This document shows, one piece after another, positions 30,001-40,390 of a DNA stretch of 64,000 bases. The notes under the pieces are model-generated. The model ran no database searches and was not told the DNA's origin. It saw only the letters and a list, made by a program, of their open reading frames with translations. Both the position numbers and the translations under genes were made by a program. Location: NCBI GenBank assembly GCA_009746045.1, contig RPFO01000568.1:1-64000 (forward strand). Direction: 5' to 3'. Positions within the stretch are counted from its first letter, which is position 1; each line of letters opens with the position of its first letter. The DNA comes from Mesostigma viride. Its lineage: Eukaryota; Streptophyta; Mesostigmatophyceae; Mesostigmatales; Mesostigmataceae.

Positions 30001-31464
30001 GAAAGCTCGTTTAGATAGCCTCCTTACTCGTCTGTATGCACGTAGGCCTCACGGGCGCAACCACCTGCACGTGCGTGTTTCTCAGACCAAGCCCACGGCA
30101 ACGTGGCTCTCAGGGATCGCGGCAGGTGCTATCGTGCGGGATGGTTATAATTATATTATCACGAAGGCTGACCTTGTCCATTGGATCTCTTATCTTGTTG
30201 ATAACACCTTCATCTGTTTTGCGGGCAATGTATACCAACAAGCTATCGGCATCCCTATGGGCACTAACTGTGCCGGGCTCCTTGCAAACCTCTATCTATA
30301 CACTTATGAGCTTGCATTCATGGAGAATCTCATTGCCTCAAACGATGATGTTCTCATCAGGCGTTTTATCCATACATGTCGATACATTGATGATGTCATC
30401 GCTTTCGACAACCCTGATTTCGCAACCCATTTGTATATCACCGCTGGTCTGCCTGGCATCTACCCGCAAGCGTCCCTCACATTAAAGCTCACGTCGGAGG
30501 ATACTCATTGCAATTACCTCGATCTTAACATTACCCATAACAAGAAGGGCTGGCGTACGGCTGTCTATGATAAGCGCAAGGATCCTAAATACCAGCAAAT
30601 TCCTTTTATTCGTTACCCCGATATTCACAGTCTCCTTTCCCACACAGCAAAATATGGTGTTGTTCTTTCTCAGTTACATCGTTTTTCCCGTCTTTGTTCT
30701 TATCGTGTTGATTTCATCACGACTCTTGTTGAACTCTTGCAGCGTTTATTGGTCAAATACTATGACCGAGCCATTATGCTCCGTCAAGTCCGATGTTTTT
30801 TGCAACGTCACCCACATCTGTTCGGTGCTGCCCCTTGGCACAAGCTCTACAAACAGGTCGTGGACCGGCTGGATCGCATAGTATCTCCGCACATCTGAAC
30901 CCTGTGATGCCAGATCTCCTTTGCGGCCGTTCCGAGCTTGGCACTGGATTCGTTGTCCACATCGTCGCGTCGCTGCCGCAACACGATGTTTTCTGGCATC
31001 CGCGGGCTTTTGGTTCCCGCCGCACATTTGAAAGTGCTGTCCTCCGGCTTTTTGCCTTTGCACCGTGTGCAGTTCTTGGACGTTTGGAATCATGGCATGG
31101 CTAACGTGATGACTGACTAGCTAGACCTTTTCAGTGGTTTTCCATTTGCGGGTATTTCCTCGTAAATGGTGGGAGAGCGATCGCAGCAATGGTGCTCACC
31201 ACTAGACACTCCCGGCCAGTTAGGCTAGAAACATGTGCACGCCCTGATCAAGCATGCTGTTTCCGGCCCCACCGTCTAGGTCATCTAGTCGCTAGTCCAC
31301 ACGTAAGCCAGCCATAATTTCAATGCACAAGGATACACATTTCCATCACCATTCATCTTCATCATCCTGAACGACTCGAAAACGCGGAAAAGATAACGGC
31401 AGGCTCGAGCTACCATGGTCCGGATTCTCCCGATTTCTGGCCTGCGCTGGTTGTCTCTTTGATA
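27036..31464 (+). mobile_element. Penelope-like element, Chlamys-type, copy A (intact ORF)
   Basis: It contains the intact ORF 27842-30898, about 800 bp of presumed 5' UTR, and a 566-bp 3' UTR ending in CTCTTTGATA at 31464. The 3' boundary is fixed by comparison with copies B, C and D. The 5' boundary is uncertain and is placed after the TTAATTAA that ends the preceding repeat (~27035). No long terminal direct copy was found upstream. Confidence 0.85.
27842..30898 (+). CDS. Penelope-like polyprotein: N-terminal GIY-YIG nuclease + reverse transcriptase
   Basis: 1018 codons without a break. GIY-YIG domain at ~89-185: VIYAIYN (90-96), RIYVGQT (102-108), the conserved R115 and H119, and the catalytic-type Glu in GHRETFWKR (E176). 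A Pro/Arg-rich linker follows. The PLE-specific region contains CPC (410-412), HVMTADLSIL and LFAKGTKFRPW. RT motifs: LKLHKTP (616-622), YDFTTLYTTLD with D707, QQAIGIPMGTNCAGLLANLY (799-818), YIDD (848-851), then DTHCNYLDLNI and the thumb. In canonical Penelope the nuclease is C-terminal; here it is N-terminal, the permuted arrangement reported for Chlamys/Naiad elements. The enzyme nicks target DNA and copies its RNA by target-primed reverse transcription. All catalytic residues are present, so it may be active. Confidence 0.93.
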   Translation: MKHLMTFWHALTLHRIRQSSGIDYRKYTAISRQFPYRISSQAWRKRCRINTRHNHHCKDDHTLRRLRRLQRTHLSLTNSTRPHPVSTRRVIYAIYNRRYPQRIYVGQTQRDAWTRFQEHVRAARRLHIGRPAANDDTPLHGAMAQYGWWDWRVVPLEHVPGTFTGAAFRKAAGHRETFWKRMLHAFLPHGFCIEGKSFKARSRRRPPPLRPRPLMFIRAWRLKHNLHPYRPYPPSVTPAPPPSTHVSTDPSLYSTSLRCLRHMSRLMQRGNFHASYLEACSLKKLTSLHIAVGSCSPADLQVPRSHATSLRGLLSRIIRHRVNGNADALRPRRLLISPFIHAAMDELCLPHILHLPQVQAAMPLVVRNTFGTPIAAWHYSPTLGQMVFSNGKVSRDTTPTELATILAGPCPCQQQRYFKYLDPTSQHVMTADLSILPSHTLVDLFAKGTKFRPWVQRTCAKEVNALLSTSLRKFCNAMSTDLQLAPLAMEPWFRAVIHECNARLTRLDYRLQQVHRTTWLNTTDKALLDHFKQDFIITCVDKSANNFAFICKKHYLATLQHELASSPTYVQRAQSTASITAAHRAFLHSQNIFARAFLKRQRRATTTTFPYLYLTLKLHKTPVALRTIAASHSAPLMPLSKLICHALNALLPEANALWVEVLSNAGYECAGSWIVIDSAQVRLRLAALSRSKTAAEKRIPMPIATYDFTTLYTTLDLHDLKARLDSLLTRLYARRPHGRNHLHVRVSQTKPTATWLSGIAAGAIVRDGYNYIITKADLVHWISYLVDNTFICFAGNVYQQAIGIPMGTNCAGLLANLYLYTYELAFMENLIASNDDVLIRRFIHTCRYIDDVIAFDNPDFATHLYITAGLPGIYPQASLTLKLTSEDTHCNYLDLNITHNKKGWRTAVYDKRKDPKYQQIPFIRYPDIHSLLSHTAKYGVVLSQLHRFSRLCSYRVDFITTLVELLQRLLVKYYDRAIMLRQVRCFLQRHPHLFGAAPWHKLYKQVVDRLDRIVSPHI

Positions 31465-31621
31465 ATTAATTAATCTAGGTCCTAGTTACAGGGTTACAAG
31501 TGGGCAACACGGCCCACATGACCAAAAAGGCTAGGCCTAAGCTGGTATAGTGCCTGGAGTAGGCGGGCATGTATATACAAGGCCACTGTCTAATATTCTG
31601 CACTACTGCTGCTGTATTCCC

Positions 31622-32239
31622 CTAGGCTGGGGCATCTGGAGTCGCTGGGGCCGCGGTGGTCGAGGGGGTCGCGTGCCAGGGCTTGTGGCCGACGTAGATG
31701 GCCGCCCCCTTCCAGTACACCGGCTGGCCCGCCTTGGTCTGCCGGAGCTGGAGGTAGGTCGGCCATAGCTCCCGTCGCCGTTGTTGCTGCGCCAGGTTCA
31801 AGTCGTCGTCCACGGTGAAGGGAGTCTTCTCGAGCCGCTTGCGGCGTCTGAGAAACGAAATCTTGTCCGCTGGGCTCTCAAAGATGAGAAGAAGCGGAGG
31901 CGCCCCGGCCTTACCCCGCGCGCGGGGGAGGCGGTGGGCGGTCAGCTTGATCTCACCAAGGAGGCCCATGCGTGCAAGGATTTTGCTCTCAAACGCACGT
32001 GCAAGCTTCTCGGAATTCTCACCTTCCTCAATGTCGAAGTTCTTGACGATGACGTTGAGGCTGCGCTTGGCGAGCTCGGCCTCCTCGCGGAGGTCAAGCG
32101 TCTGCCGTTGGAGCTGGGCTGCGACGGCGGAGGTGGTGGAGGTGGTATGTTGCTTAAGCATGTCTGCCCAGGTCGTGATGGGAGGAGCATCGCCGGCCAG
32201 GCCAGCAGGGCCGGGTGGCTTGGCGGCAATGTCCTTCAA
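31622..32239 (-). pseudogene. LINE ORF1-like protein, C-terminal part
   Basis: A 205-codon open frame with features of L1-type ORF1: helical segment (LDLREEAELAKRSLNVIVKN) leading into an RRM-like fold, then FESPADKISFLRRRKRLEKT, and VDDDLNLAQQQRRRELWPTY followed by GQPVYWKGAAIYV. This is the RNA-binding chaperone of LINE particles. Upstream to ~32800 the reading continues in other frames through a poly-C/poly-G tract (32355-32380) and stops, so the N-terminus is broken. No ORF2 follows. It lies between the two inverted Penelope copies. Confidence 0.75.
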
Positions 32240-32869
32240 TGCCTGGGCGGTGAGGCCGGCGGTGTTCTGCAGGACCTCGATAGCAATTGCATTATCCTTG
32301 AGGCGCTGGTCGATGTCGCGGAGCTGGGCGGTGATGGAGTCGGTGGAGGCGGAGGGGGGGGGGGGGGGGGGGGGCGGGGCCGGGGGGTGGCGGTGGCGGT
32401 GGGGATGGTGGGAAGCTCAGCAGCCAGCGTGCCTCCAATTGCCGCCACATCTGCGGCAAGGGGGGGTCACGTGCTGCTCGAAAGCTTCCTTAAGGAGGGT
32501 GCGGATGATGGCTTCGGTGGGGAAGGTGGGGGGGGGCGGTGGGGAAGCCCAGATCTCGGCTTCAGAGCGTCCGAGGAGGGAGTGCTCAGAGGGCGAAGCG
32601 TTGGAGCTTGGGGCGATTCATGCGGAGAACTATCGGGAGAGCCTCGGCGGGGTCGGCAGGCTGGCCACCGGGCCAGCGGCCGCGGTTGTGGGAAGTGAGG
32701 TGCGAGCACAGGGCTACAAGCGAGGCGTGCGTGCCGAAAAACACGTCTTCCATGAAGGCTGATGGGCGGCGAGGCCAGTAGCCAGGTTGTCGCGTTTGCG
32801 TGCCATATCATCCTGGACTGGTCATTACCGCTACTTGGAATGCATCCACTATCAGCAGTAATCATGTGT

Positions 32870-34064
32870 GAGATATGCCACCTATCCGTTTAAAATGTGA
32901 ATGCAAGGTGCGGTCCTTAACGGCACCGCCACCTTCATGACAGGCAATCCGGCCCAATCAGCCGATTCTTGAGACCATGCTTTATCATCAAAGCAACCAA
33001 AAGACATTTCAATTCCAATGAGATACATGACGAATTACAAAGACTGTCGAGTTGTAAACTTGTAATGTTGTAGTTATAAGAGCAGCTGTGAGGTCCCTTG
33101 GTTGACGCCACTGCAGGCCCCATTTGGCGGCAGTGCGCGTGTGTTCCCGACCTAGTTCCTACTGGCATTCTTGCCAACGACGACCAGGGTGCCCGAAGGC
33201 CCTGTCCCTTGTCTCGTTCTCAGTCTTACACACATTCTTAACAAAACCAATACATTGTCATATCCGTCAGACCATCCTCATGGCAACTGACTGCATGCAA
33301 CCACTCACGGGGGCTGCTCCGGGCTGCTCGAACTATTTCACCCCATGAAGACAACAAACCAGTTGTGAGGGAGAGAAACGGACGAACAACGACCACCATT
33401 GATGGTTCGTTGCTCATCCTTCTATACTGCTCAAAGCTCAAGCCTGGCGGCTGGCGCCACTAGCGCCACTTTAGACATCAGCCAATCATAACATTGTCTA
33501 ATTTCCGACAAGCTAAACTTCAAGCTTTATCTGTCAAGCGAACACAAATATACAAGGGCAAATCTATCGGCTATGCCAGGCACCGCCTGGGGCTTCCTTG
33601 CATTTGTGTCTGGTGTCCCACGTTGAAATCCTGAAATTGCACATCTGCTCAGTGCCTCGCCGGCTTGCTGTGTACCAGCATTCGGCAAACTGCCCTGTGA
33701 CGAATGTCAGTGAAATTCAGGTCCGCCCAAAAGTTCCGTCAGCAAATTCAGCGGACTTGGCGCGTGAGTACAACTGAGATCCGCGGCGTCAGTACCGGGC
33801 CGCGGTATAGCAACCCGCACAAGGCTGCGGACGTCAGAATTACGCTAAAATCTGAATTGCGGACGTGATAGATCACGGACGCGACAAGGTGCATTGATGT
33901 CAAAGGCGGGGCAGGTGTGTGCCTATGATGAGCCACCCTCCAGATGATGCCTAGCTTTATTTAATTATGCAGTGCCCATGCAGGGAGTCACTCACCTGCT
34001 GAGAAGCCATGCCCTAGCTCTTGTATAGCTATGCTGATCTTCCCCACCTATGACGGGCTCCCCT
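32870..34064. other. No gene recognised (spacer of inverted repeat)
   Basis: No coding domain, terminal repeat or RNA gene was recognised. It contains single-copy-looking sequence between the LINE ORF1 remnant and Penelope copy B, and may be a surviving piece of original host sequence. Confidence 0.4.
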
Positions 34065-36049
34065 TATCAAAGAGACAACTGACCATGGCCAGCGCAGGCC
34101 AGAAATCGGGAGAATCCGGACCATGGTAGCTCAAGCCTGCCGTTATCTTTTCCGCGTTTTCGAGTCGTTCAGGATGATGAAGATGAATGGTGATGGAAAT
34201 GTGTATCCTTGTGCATTGAAATGATGGCTGGCTTACGTGTGGACTAGCGACTAGATGACCTAGACGGTGGGGCCGGAAACAGCATGCTTGATCAGGGCGT
34301 GTGTTTCTAGCCTAACTGGCCGGGAGTGTCTACTAGTGGTGAGCACCATTGCTGCGGTCGCTCTCCCACCATTTACGAGGAAATACCCGCAAATGGAAAA
34401 CCACTGAAAAGGTCTAGCTAGTCAGTCAGCACGTTAGCCATGCCATGATTCCAAACGTCCAAGAACTGCACACGGTGCAAAGGCAAAAAGCCGGAGGACA
34501 GCACTTTCAAATGTGCGGCGGGAACCAAAAGCCCGCGGATGCCAGAAAACATCGTGTTGCGGCAGCGACGCGACGATGTGGACAGCGAATCCAGTGCCAA
34601 GCTCGGAACGGCCGCAAAGGAGATCTGGCATCACAGGGTTCAGATGTGCGGAGATACTATGCGATCCAGCCGGTCCACGACCTGTTTGTAGAGCTTGTGC
34701 CAAGGGGCAGCACCGAACAGATGTGGGTGACGTTGCAAAAAACATCGGACTTGACGGAGCATAATGGCTCGGTCATAGTCTTTGACCAATAAACGCTGCA
34801 AGAGTTCAACAAGAGTCGTGATGAAATCAACACGATAAGAACAAAGACGGGAAAAACGATGTAACTGAGAAAGAACAACACCATATTTTGCTGTGTGGGA
34901 AAGGAGACTGTGAATATCGGGGTAACGAATAAAAGGAATTTGCTGGTATTTAGGATCCTTGCGCTTATCGTAGACAGCCGTACGCCAGCCCTTCTTGTTA
35001 TGGGTAATGTTAAGATCGAGGTAATTGCAATGAGTATCCTCCGACGTGAGCTTTAATGTGAGGGACGCTTGCGGGTAGATGCCAGGCAGACCAGCGGTGA
35101 TATACAAATGGGTTGCGAAATCAGGGTTGTCGAAAGCGATGACATCATCAATGTATCGACATGTATGGATAAAACGCCTGATGAGAACATCATCGTTTGA
35201 GGCAATGAGATTCTCCATGAATGCAAGCTCATAAGTGTATAGATAGAGGTTTGCAAGGAGCCCGGCACAGTTAGTGCCCATAGGGATGCCGATAACTTGT
35301 TGGTATACATTGCCCGAAAAACAGATGAAGGTGTTATCAACATGCAAGATAAGAGATCCAATGGACAAGGTCAGCCTTCGTGATAATATAATTATAACCA
35401 TCCCGCACGATAGCACCTGCCGCGATCCCTGAGAGCCACGTTGCCGTGGGCTTGGTCTGAGAAACACGCACGTGCAGGTGGTTGCGCCCGTGAGGCCTAC
35501 GTGCATACAGACGAGTAAGGAGGCTATCTAAACGAGCTTTCAAATCGTGCAAATCTAGTGTGGTATATAGAGTGGTGAAATCATAGGTGGCTATGGGCAT
35601 AGGTATACGTTTCTCTGCTGCTGTCTTAGAACGGCTAAGGGCGGCAAGGCGTAGGCGTACTTGGGCTGAGTCTATGACGATCCAACTACCAGCGCATTCA
35701 TACCCGGCATTCGACAGCACCTCCACCCATAATGCATTGGCTTCGGGGAGAAGAGCATTCAAAGCATGGCAGATGAGTTTCGAGAGAGGCATCAGTGGGG
35801 CTGAATGCGACGCAGCAATGGTGCGCAAAGCAACAGGAGTTTTGTGCAGCTTAAGAGTGAGATACAGATATGGGAACGTAGTGGTGGTGGCGCGTCGCTG
35901 CCGCTTAAGGAATGCCCGAGCAAAAATGTTTTGGCTGTGCAGAAAAGCCCAATGAGCAGCAGTGATACTGGCGGTGGACTGTGCACGCTGAACATAGGTA
36001 GGGCTGGACGCCAACTCGTGTTGCAAAGTAGCAAGGTAGTGCTTCTTGC
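34065..36049 (-). pseudogene. Penelope-like element copy B, 5'-truncated, inverted
   Basis: It is the reverse complement of 29493-31464 with very few differences. It starts in the middle of the ORF (the RT half) and ends at the same TTGATA (34065-34070). A 4-bp insertion near 35340 (LVHWISYL then AC and stop) shifts the frame just before the FICF...GIPMGTN block. Substitutions include Ala to Ser and Ala to Val in that block. The GIY-YIG half is absent, so it is dead. Confidence 0.92.
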
Positions 36050-36055
36050 CTTATA

Positions 36056-36190
36056 GCTGGGAGTTGCCCGAGACTCTGGGTGGTGCAGGTGCCCTAGTGC
36101 ACCTATAGAGCAAGTGTTGTTTACATTCCCACCCTTGCAGGAAGTAGCTTAGAATGTATTATATAGGCTCATATGCCCCCTCTCTGGGCT
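36056..36190. repeat. Dispersed repeat, copy also at 37620-37745
   Basis: Shared features: GGTGCAGGTGCCC..TGGTGCACC hairpin, AGAGCAAGTGT, CATTCCCACCCTTGCAGGAA and GTAGCTTAGAATGT. The second copy lies 1.56 kb away in the same orientation, with the LINE at 36195-37381 in between. Family unknown. Confidence 0.65.
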
Positions 36191-36194
36191 ATGT

Positions 36195-37381
36195 GCTACA
36201 TATAAATTAAATTAAATTAAATTAAATTAAATTAAATTAAATTATAACATGTCTCCGTTGGGAGATCATGTAGCACATATTCCAGGTTGGATGGGTGGTG
36301 TGGAGGAAGCCGCGTAATCGAACTAACCTAAATCTAAGCTATATCTATTATTCTAGAAAAAGCCTATCTACGCTACTCATCAAAACGGCTCCTCCTCTTG
36401 GGGGGAGGCGGCTTGCCCACAGGGGCTGGCGTGTGCGCCTTGACAATCTTCTTCCACCGCGTCTTGTCCTGCATGGCAGTCCAAAGACGGGAGAGAGAAT
36501 GGATGCGGTACTCAAACTGGGCTGGGACCACTAGGTCGTCCAGCAACATCTGGGTATAGGTCATGGCATGTTTCCCTACCTTTTTAGGAATGTTCTTGGG
36601 GCCAGGCCAGGTCAAAATATGCCGCCCTGGCTGGCCGAGCCGCTGGGGACCGGCCAGACCAAGGGCGGTGTCGACCTGGCTGGTGCGAGCAAGATGTCCT
36701 ACAAATGCTATCCTACGCTGCCTAATCTCATCCGAAATACGAGGCATACCGTGATACAAAGACTCTAAGGACCTACGCTGAGAAAACCCTACATTCAGGA
36801 CCTGTCGGAGCATCCGGGTTACCGTGCCGTCTAGCTTGGCTGCCAGTGTTGCCGTGAGTGTCCATGCCTCGGCGCCATACGTGAGCACCGTGAGGACGAG
36901 GACCTTGAAGAGCATGCGCTTGCGGTGCTTGTCCAGGCCCTTGGAGCGCCAGTAGGTGTTGAGCGAATGGAGCTTGGCCCAGGAAAGGCCGATGCGGGTG
37001 TCCACATCGTCGGCAGTGTCAGGAAGCCAACTCCCCAACAGCTTGAAGCGGTCGCGGAATGGGACCTCCGTCCCGTCGAGCAGGTGCGGCAGCAGTGGAC
37101 GACTGGAGGCCCCAATCACCATCGCCTCAGTTTTGACACTAATCTCCAACCCCACCGCCCTCGCCTCCAGGCCCAGACAGTCCAGCCAGGTCTGAATGTG
37201 CTCGGGGCGCGCGATGAGGGTGGTGTCGTCCGCATAAATCAGGTCAGCCAGGCGGTAACCTGTGCTAACCCCGCCGTGCCCACGCTCGTCCACGATGTCC
37301 AAGCCTGGCTCGAACCCCTTAAGAGCAGTAAAGCGCGCACGTGCCTGGCGCATGACGTGGTCCACGACAATAATGAACAGG
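36195..37381 (-). pseudogene. LINE ORF2 C-terminal half, frame largely intact, 5'-truncated
   Basis: A 330-codon frame at 36373-37365 begins at RT motif B/C (DHVMRQARARFTALKGFEPG; ADLIYADDTTLI with the catalytic YADD). It includes thumb and C-terminal segments (LFKVLVLTVLTYGAEAWTLT; RQRRIAFVGHLARTSQ; WTAMQDKTRWKKIVKAH) and ends in a basic Pro-rich tail. The 3' UTR follows to the perfect GTTG-loop hairpin at 36247-36271 and an (AAATT)n tail (36200-36245). It is the youngest-looking LINE copy here. It is 5'-truncated (37381), so it lacks endonuclease and most RT. Confidence 0.88.
36200..36245. repeat. (AAATT)n microsatellite, LINE tail
   Basis: About nine AAATT units lie directly 3' (minus strand) of the LINE hairpin. 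LINE 3' ends commonly finish in a short simple repeat. Confidence 0.9.
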
Positions 37382-37383
37382 CT

Positions 37384-37490
37384 ACATATACTCCCAACGG
37401 AGTTCCATGTTCCTAATTAATTAATTAATTAGTTAATTAATTAATTAATTAATTAATTAATTAATTAATTAATTAATGGATGTTGAATTA
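37384..37490. repeat. GTTG/CAAC-loop hairpin and (TTAA)n tract
   Basis: The hairpin ACTCC-CAAC-GGAGT (37390-37403) is followed by TTAATTAA repeats at 37413-37477. It looks like the 3' tail of a plus-strand element whose body was lost; a second such tail is at 37760-37802. Confidence 0.75.
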
Positions 37491-37619
37491 GCTCAGCCCT
37501 GCCTATACAGAGAGTCACTCTCTGATGAGAAGCCATATGCCCTAGCTCTCGTATAGCCATGTTGATCTTCCCCCACATGACAGGCTCCCCCTTAGCTGGG
37601 CATATAGCTTGATAGATCA

Positions 37620-37802
37620 TGGGGGTGCAGGTGCCCTTGGTGCACCTATAATATATCTAGAGCAAGTGTCGTTTACATTCCCACCCTTGCAGGAAGTAGC
37701 TTAGAATGTGTGAAAGCCATATGCCCCTGAAGTCTCTGGTATATATGTGCTATACATTTACTCCCAACGGAGTTATGATGTTCCTTTAGAATTAATTAAT
37801 TA
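37620..37802. repeat. Second copy of the 36056-36190 repeat, with hairpin tail
   Basis: It carries the same GTGCAC hairpin and CATTCCCACCCTTGCAGGAA block as 36056-36190. Then comes ACTCC-CAAC-GGAGT (37760-37773) and TTAATTAATTACTTAA. This shows that the repeat ends in the same 3' hairpin as the LINE and the SINE. Confidence 0.7.
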
Positions 37803-37849
37803 CTTAACACGGCCCGAATCGCTATGAATGCCACACGCGGTCACACGGT

Positions 37850-38350
37850 ATAAACTAATTTGATACCCTTGTCCCATCGCAACCCACGTACTGGAAAACT
37901 TGCGCGTGCCCGGCACCGGCGCGGCACGACCCGGACCTATGCGACACAACTGCTTGAAGATGCAGGGCTTCTGGGACTATCCGTACTCAGCGCCCGCATG
38001 ATTCACAAGGAGAAATGGGCTGCCATCTGCGATAAGCACCTTCCTGAGGGGTATGTATGCTCCTGCTTTCTCCCCACGGGCCCCGCGGCCCGTTGCTAGC
38101 CAGGGTAGAAGTCCGCAGGTGGAGTAATTATTGGCCCTGAGGATAGCCGCTACACTACCGCCTCGTCTGCCATTACACTACGCAGTAGAGGACAGCTCGG
38201 ATCAGGATTACATCCCCATCATCCAGCGCTGAATGGTTGGGGAATGATGCAGTCGATATTTGTTTAAACTTTTGTGTAATTATTTTTTCTAATAATGAGA
38301 TTAGCATAGTACTCCGTGGCATGCCTTGGCGCATGACACGCAAGTACTTA
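37850..38350 (+). pseudogene. Second LINE-like family, C-terminal ORF end and 3' tail
   Basis: A 79-codon frame (37860-38099) ends with the pattern typical of non-LTR ORF2 C-termini: RRGTTRTYATQLLEDAGLLG then KEKWAAICDKH. The 3' UTR continues to TCTAATAATGAGATTAGCAT, GGCATGCCTTGGCGCATGAC and an ACTTACTTTATTTACTT tail. It is homologous to 39880-40190, and in parts to 41130-41250 and 43560-43655. It is 5'-truncated and nonfunctional. Confidence 0.6.
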
Positions 38351-38359
38351 CTTTATTTA

Positions 38360-39870
38360 CTTAATTTGATACGTTTATAATATGAAATGCCCTATGTTAA
38401 GTGAGACAACTATGCCTGGACGCATGGCGATCGATCGAACGCCGTGGAATGACTAGGGTAGTTGTCTGAGAAGAAAGACGCGAAGGCCGCCGCCGGGAGC
38501 CGCGTGGCTATCTTTAGGAAGACCTGCATGGAGGAAAACTGCAACCGAAACTAAGAAGGAAAAGAGGGAATGCATACACACAGACACGACGGGGCTAAAA
38601 GAAAAATTAAGAAGTATACATTACAAAGGGAAAAAGAAAAAAGAAAGAGAAAGGAAGAAAAAAGAAAAGAAAATGTAACGAATAATAATGACAACATGTA
38701 ACGAATAATTAAGTCAAAGTAAGGAGTAATTAATTAATTAATAGACACGTGACTGCGTCACGTGAGCATAATAAGTCCTCGGTGGCAGGGGAACATAGGA
38801 TGGAATGGATGGTGTAAGCGATTAAAGAGGAATAATAATGTCTGTTAAACAAAAACAAAAATGGAATAAAGAAAGAGGTCAATGCTGGGATTAATGGTGG
38901 CCCTATATAACCGTGTAGAATGCCTTGGTGTATTTAAATCCACGAAGAGGCAATAGCCAGCTGAGAGCCAAGGTTCAACTGATGACATGAACAGTTCACG
39001 TACTGGTGGCGTGAGATCTGATGCCCCGTTCAGCATCCAGGCCTTGTCAAAGGTTCAGGCGCAGCCGCGATCTAAGGCAGACCTGATCGGCATCGCGACA
39101 CTTCTCGATCCTCCTCTGACCACTTATTAGAACTCCACGTTGACAACACAGGGCATAGCTGACAATTATACCGAGTCCGGCTCGAGTATAATTGTTGCCC
39201 TGAGCATCATATGGGGCCTGGGGGTACGTCCTTCAATTACGGAGCGGAAAGGGCACTGCATGAAGGTCCGATTAGAGCATGCAAAGTTTGTGGTCCACGA
39301 GCTAGCTGGGCCGATGGGCAGCGGTGGGGGAGCAAAGCATGCCCACCCCGCCCCGGCCTTGACCCGGCGCGCATGCGCACGGGGCCCGCACAGCAGTTGC
39401 CATTGTATAGTCGGCAAGGGTGACACGCTGAACGGGGCCCTCAAAGGAGCGCCGGTGCTCTTACAATTGAACCCCAAGCTGATGTGTACTCCCAGTTCAG
39501 CTAGGGTCAATCATCTGCACTCACTCAAGGAGTCAAGGTCAAAAAGGTGCAAAGTGTAAGGGTGTAACGAATTAAGTAGTAAAAAAAAAAGAAACAAAGA
39601 GTGATCTATCTAGATAGTAAATATGTGCTGCGACGCCTCCCTAATTGCGGAGATATGCTCACGTACGTGACGCTGTCTACATACTTATCGCGTACGTCGC
39701 CATGCATATGTCTACTGCGAGCTCCCGGCTCTTGTCACCCATACCGGCATCCGACACCGCTGCCTCCTCTTTGCCGGCGGCCATCTTGCGCCCGCACAGA
39801 CCAGGTGAATACCGATGTGGGCGCCCTGCGGGCGGGCTAAGGACTGGCTTATAGGTCAGTAGAAACCTCC
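38360..39870. other. No gene recognised; A-rich stretch and hairpin repeat inside
   Basis: 38565-38690 is rich in AAAGAAAA. Three TGTAACGAAT motifs occur at 38674, 38697 and near 39563. 38743-38818 is a copy of the CACGTGAC-TGC-GTCACGTG hairpin repeat. An open frame at 39140-39559 (139 codons) matches nothing known to me. Confidence 0.4.
38743..38818. repeat. CACGTG hairpin repeat, best-paired copy
   Basis: CACGTGAC-TGC-GTCACGTG gives a perfect 8-bp stem. It is preceded by TTAATTAATTAAT and followed by CCTCGGTGGCAGGGG and GGATGGAATGGATGG. Confidence 0.75.
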
Positions 39871-39879
39871 TCCTATTAT

Positions 39880-40190
39880 GGGAGGGTCCCCTTGTCCCGT
39901 CGCAAGTTACCACGACTGGCAAACTTGCGCGCGCCCCGCACCGCCGCGGCGCGACCCGTCCAGACCTATGTCACACTGTTGCTTGAGGATGCCGTAGGGC
40001 TTCTGGGATTTTAGTGTACTCCGTGCCCGCATGATAGGCAAGGGAAAATGGGCTGCCGACTGCGATAAAGTCCGGACCTTCCGTTCCTGAGGGGTATGCT
40101 CCTGTTTTCTCCCCACGTGCGGGCCCCGCGGCCCATTGCTAGAACGCCGAGGGTAGAAGTCCGCAGATGGAGGAACTAATTAAATATGCC
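39880..40190 (+). pseudogene. Second LINE-like family, diverged copy
   Basis: It aligns with 37865-38130 (CTTGTCCC.TCGCAA, GGGCTTCTGGGA, AAATGGGCTGCC, CTGAGGGGTATG, GGCCCCGCGGCCC), but frameshifts break the ORF. Confidence 0.65.
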
Positions 40191-40390
40191 CTGAGTTTGG
40201 CGCCGGACATTGTCAAAGAGACAAAGACTACAAACTCCCACCTAGCTGTGGGTCCTATGAAATATAAAAAGCATGGTAGGCATAGTTTGCGTGCAAGATT
40301 AGCTGGATGCCTCACTTGAGGCCCATATTTTAGACTAGCTGTGGGCATACAGAACGCAAATGGTTTTCACTATTTGCGGCGTGCCAAATC

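Noticed and set aside
31781-32762. Two open frames of over 300 codons on the plus strand
   Set aside because: They are antisense to the LINE ORF1 remnant, are Gly/Arg rich because of GC bias, and have no domain.
38674-39570. TGTAACGA motifs as further chromovirus LTR ends
   Set aside because: Only the first bases match; the following LTR sequence is absent.
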